From the NCBI GenBank assembly GCA_035552095.1, contig DASZMA010000200.1:1-23621 (forward strand): a stretch of 23,621 bases of DNA, read 5' to 3'. A program made the translations under genes and the position numbers. Below are positions 21,180 through 23,621 of the stretch, piece after piece; within the stretch, counting starts at the first letter, position 1; each line of letters begins with the position of its first letter. Source of the stretch: Bog-473 sp035552095. GTDB taxonomy: Bacteria; Actinomycetota; Acidimicrobiia; Acidimicrobiales; RAAP-2. Under the pieces are notes generated by a model. It ran no database searches and was not told where the DNA came from. It saw nothing but the letters and a program-made list of their open reading frames with translations.

Positions 21180-23621
21180 GTGACCCGATCTGCCCTTGAC
21201 CCGTCAACCGAGGCGACCATCGCCGAATTGTTGGAGGCCATGACGCTCGATGAGAAAGCGTCCCTCACCGCCGGCGTCGGGCTCTGGTACCTGCCGCCGG
21301 TGGCCCGGCTGGGCGTGCCGGCGCTCAAGGTGTCCGACGGGCCCTCGGGTGTGCGCGGCGACAGCCTCATCGGCCGCCGATCCCTTTCGCTGCCTTGCGG
21401 GATGACCATCGGCTCGACCTGGAACACGGCCTTGGTGGGCCGCCTGGGAGAGGCCCTGGCCGCCGAGGCGGTCTCCAAAGGAGTCCACGTCCTCCTCGGA
21501 CCAACGGTGTGCATTGTGCGCACGCCGCTGGCCGGGCGGACCTTCGAGTCCTACTCCGAGGACCCGCTGCTGACGGCCCGGTTGGCCGTGGCGTATGTGG
21601 AGGGGGTGCAGGGTCAGGGGGTCGCCTGCTGTATCAAGCATTTCGCTTGCAACGATCAGGAGTTCGAGCGCATGACGATCAGCGCCGAGGTCGACGAGCG
21701 CACGCTGCGCGAGATCCACCTGCCGGCGTTCGAGGCCGCCGTCAAGGAGGCCGGCGTGTGGGCGGTCATGACGGCCTACAACCGGCTCAACGGCACGTAC
21801 TGCGGCGAGCAGCCCGACCTGATCGCCGGCGTGCTGCGGGGCGAGTGGGATTTCGACGGGCTGGTCATGTCCGACTGGTTCGGGACGCACTCGACCGTGC
21901 CGGCCGCGTTGGCCGGGCTGGACCTCGAGATGCCGGGGCCGGCGGCCTGGTTCGCCGACAAGCTGGCCGACGCCGTGCGGGTGGGCTCGGTGGACGAAAC
22001 GGTCGTGGACGAGAAGGTGCGCCACCTGCTTCGCTTGATGGGACGGGTGGGGATCCTGGGCGGCGAGCCGGCGGACGGCGGGGCGGCCGGTGGGGTGGCC
22101 AGCGGGGCGGAGCGTGAGGAGGACTCGCCGGAGCGGCGGGCGGTGGCCCGGCAGGTGGTGATCGAGGGCACGGTGCTGCTGTCGAACCACGCACTGCTGC
22201 CGCTCGATCCGGCGGCGGTGCGCTCGGTGGCGGTGATCGGTCCCAACGCCGGGGTGCTGGAAGCAGGCGGCGGCAGCTCCGAAGTCACCCCGCACCGGCG
22301 CCGGCGGTTCTTCGAAGCGGTGGCGGAACGTCTGCCCGGGGCGAGCGTGGTGCACGAGGTGGGCTGCCGCATCGACAAGGAGCTGCCGACCATCGACGTG
22401 TCGCTGGTGGCGGTTGCGTCGGGTGCGGGGTCGGGCGGGTCGGGGTCGGGCGGGTCGGGGTTCAGTGTCGAGTATTTCGACAACACCGGATTCGAGGGCG
22501 AGCCGGTCGCCACCGAGGTGGCGCACCTGGCCCGGTTGACCTGGGTCGGACAGGTGTGGCCCGGCCTGGCCGCCGCCGATGCCTCGGTGCGGGTGAAGGG
22601 CTGGTTCACCCCCGACGTGGGCGGGGCGTGGCGCCTGGGGCTGGAGAGCGCCGGCCGCTCGGTCTGCCGCGTCAACGGTGAGGTGGTGATCGACAACTCC
22701 GACCCGCAGCGGGGCAGCGGCTTCTACGGCGCCGGCAGCACGCTGGTCGAGGTGGAACGGGAACTGGCGGCGGGCCGGACCTACACGCTCGAGGTCGACG
22801 TGTGGCCCCGCTCCTCGTCGTGGCCGGTGCTGGGGTTGCGCCTGGCCGCCGACCGGCCGGCGGTGGCGGACGAGTTCGAGCGCGCCGTAGCGGCGGCCCG
22901 GGCGGCTGACGTGGCCGTGGTGGTGGTCGGGTCCAACCGGACCTGGGAGTCCGAGGGGTTCGACCGGCCCGACCTGTCGCTGCCGGGTCGCCAGCGCGAG
23001 CTGGTGGAGGCGGTGATCGAGGCCAACCCGCGGACGGTGGTCATCATCAATGCGGGGTCGCCCGTCGAGATGGCGTGGGCGGACGCGGCGGGTGCTGTGC
23101 TGGTCCCCTGGTACCCCGGCGAGGAGGGGGCCGACGCCCTGGCCGACATGCTGATCGGCGTGGCCGAGCCGTCGGGCCGGCTGTCGGTGACCATGCCGCG
23201 CGCCATTGAGGACACGCCGGCCTTCGGCTGGTATCCGGGTGCCGAGGGGAAGGTGGTCTACGGCGAAGGCGTCTTCGTGGGCTACCGCCACTACGACAGC
23301 CGTGACGTGGCGCCGCGGTTCCCCTTCGGGCACGGGTTGGGCTACACCACGTTTGACTATCGGGGCGTCGAAGTCGAGGCCGGATCGGGGTCAGAGTCGG
23401 GGTCGGGGTCGGTGCGGGTACGGGTGGCGTTGGGGAACACGGGTGGACGGGCCGGCCGCGAGGTGGTGCAGTGTTACGTCAGAGCGCTCGACCCGGTGGT
23501 GCCGCGGCCCGACCGCGAGCTGGCCGGGTTCGCCAAATTGGAAGTGGGGGCCGGTGAGGAGGCCAGCGCGGTGATCGAGTTGAATGACGCCGCCTTCTCC
23601 CGCTGGGATGAGACCACGCAC
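21180..23621 (+). CDS. GH3 beta-glucosidase-type enzyme with PA14 insertion (3' end cut by window)
   Basis: The open frame gives 814 residues and continues past the window. It is a glycoside hydrolase family 3 protein. The TIM barrel contains KVSDGPSGVRG, CIKHFACNDQEFERM and the nucleophile motif VMSDWFGTHS with D232. A PA14-like domain is inserted at about residues 428-550 (FSVEYFDNTGFEGEP...), then the second catalytic domain carries TWESEGFDRPDLSLPG, with likely acid/base E592. A fibronectin-III-like domain begins near 745. This order is that of PA14-containing beta-glucosidases. No signal peptide, so it is probably cytoplasmic, acting on short glycosides. GTG 21180 has AAAAGGTGA about 6 bases upstream, 24 bases after the carboxyltransferase stop. 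No transporter or sugar regulator is nearby. Confidence 0.92.
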   Translation, partial: MTRSALDPSTEATIAELLEAMTLDEKASLTAGVGLWYLPPVARLGVPALKVSDGPSGVRGDSLIGRRSLSLPCGMTIGSTWNTALVGRLGEALAAEAVSKGVHVLLGPTVCIVRTPLAGRTFESYSEDPLLTARLAVAYVEGVQGQGVACCIKHFACNDQEFERMTISAEVDERTLREIHLPAFEAAVKEAGVWAVMTAYNRLNGTYCGEQPDLIAGVLRGEWDFDGLVMSDWFGTHSTVPAALAGLDLEMPGPAAWFADKLADAVRVGSVDETVVDEKVRHLLRLMGRVGILGGEPADGGAAGGVASGAEREEDSPERRAVARQVVIEGTVLLSNHALLPLDPAAVRSVAVIGPNAGVLEAGGGSSEVTPHRRRRFFEAVAERLPGASVVHEVGCRIDKELPTIDVSLVAVASGAGSGGSGSGGSGFSVEYFDNTGFEGEPVATEVAHLARLTWVGQVWPGLAAADASVRVKGWFTPDVGGAWRLGLESAGRSVCRVNGEVVIDNSDPQRGSGFYGAGSTLVEVERELAAGRTYTLEVDVWPRSSSWPVLGLRLAADRPAVADEFERAVAAARAADVAVVVVGSNRTWESEGFDRPDLSLPGRQRELVEAVIEANPRTVVIINAGSPVEMAWADAAGAVLVPWYPGEEGADALADMLIGVAEPSGRLSVTMPRAIEDTPAFGWYPGAEGKVVYGEGVFVGYRHYDSRDVAPRFPFGHGLGYTTFDYRGVEVEAGSGSESGSGSVRVRVALGNTGGRAGREVVQCYVRALDPVVPRPDRELAGFAKLEVGAGEEASAVIELNDAAFSRWDETTH
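22417..22460 (+). repeat. GGGGTCGGGC-type simple repeat before the PA14 domain
   Basis: Iterated GGGGTCGGGCGGGTC units encode a Gly/Ser linker immediately ahead of the PA14-like domain of the GH3 enzyme. Confidence 0.75.
23382..23418 (+). repeat. GGGGTCGG-type simple repeat before the fibronectin-like domain
   Basis: Copies of CGGGGTC with one GAGTC variant encode a Gly/Ser/Glu stretch at the boundary to the C-terminal fibronectin-III-like domain. Confidence 0.7.

Noticed and set aside
21204..23333. Long minus-strand open frame opposite the GH3 gene
   Set aside because: Low-complexity Arg/Gly/His-rich shadow. The plus-strand frame has the full GH3 motif set and runs to the window end.
1..23621. 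CRISPR array, tRNA/rRNA, insertion sequence or phage genes
   Set aside because: No regularly spaced repeats, no tRNA-like cloverleaf noticed, and no transposase or integrase motif in any frame. A tRNAscan or IS search could still be run.

Overview
The window is 23.6 kb of very GC-rich DNA with many GTG starts and 1-4 base overlaps between genes. An F420-type split-barrel enzyme, a class E sortase signal (LAFTG), a DUF4012 protein, a Rv1533-type nitronate monooxygenase and a KstR-like box all point to a high-GC actinobacterium. An Acidimicrobiia-type lineage is my best guess, but no rRNA or other marker gene is present to prove it. I see no tRNA, rRNA, insertion sequence, prophage or CRISPR array.

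Left part (1-6261): a coiled-coil/membrane protein at the edge, a MazEF-type toxin-antitoxin pair with a repeat-rich promoter, a GNAT acetyltransferase, then a transition-metal uptake locus. A Fur-family regulator (probably Zur) is divergent from a four-gene ABC importer made of a binding protein, an ATPase and two different permeases. Two nested inverted repeats lie between them and are the likely operator. The metal ligands predicted in the binding protein (H, H, E, E) leave zinc versus manganese open.

Middle part (6296-13317): a cell-surface block comprising a secreted beta-propeller protein, divergent from a DUF4012 membrane protein, followed by a small LAFTG-anchored wall protein with a long structured leader. 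After it come a small Cys-Cys protein driven by what looks like a MerR-family promoter, a low-molecular-weight tyrosine phosphatase and a type IV ABC exporter. The convergent ends of the Cys-Cys gene and the phosphatase gene lie inside a 13-bp tandem repeat that supplies both stop codons.

Toxin-antitoxin block (13344-16781): three PIN-toxin modules in 3.4 kb, of three different antitoxin types, with a nitronate monooxygenase between the second and third. With MazEF this makes four modules in the window. In each, the toxin start overlaps the antitoxin stop by 1 or 4 bases, and each antitoxin start is preceded by its own inverted-repeat array.

Right part (16916-23621): mainly metabolic genes. 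These are an F420-type split-barrel protein, a membrane acyltransferase 3, a nitroreductase, a biotin-carrier/carboxyltransferase fusion and a GH3 beta-glucosidase-type enzyme with a PA14 insert that runs off the window. GGGGTCGG-type simple repeats occur repeatedly in this part, in linkers and at the end of one domain. No single undescribed system is obvious. The strongest candidates for new biology are the Cys-Cys protein with its promoter, the structured leader of the LAFTG gene, the carrier/carboxyltransferase fusion and the DUF4012/beta-propeller pair.
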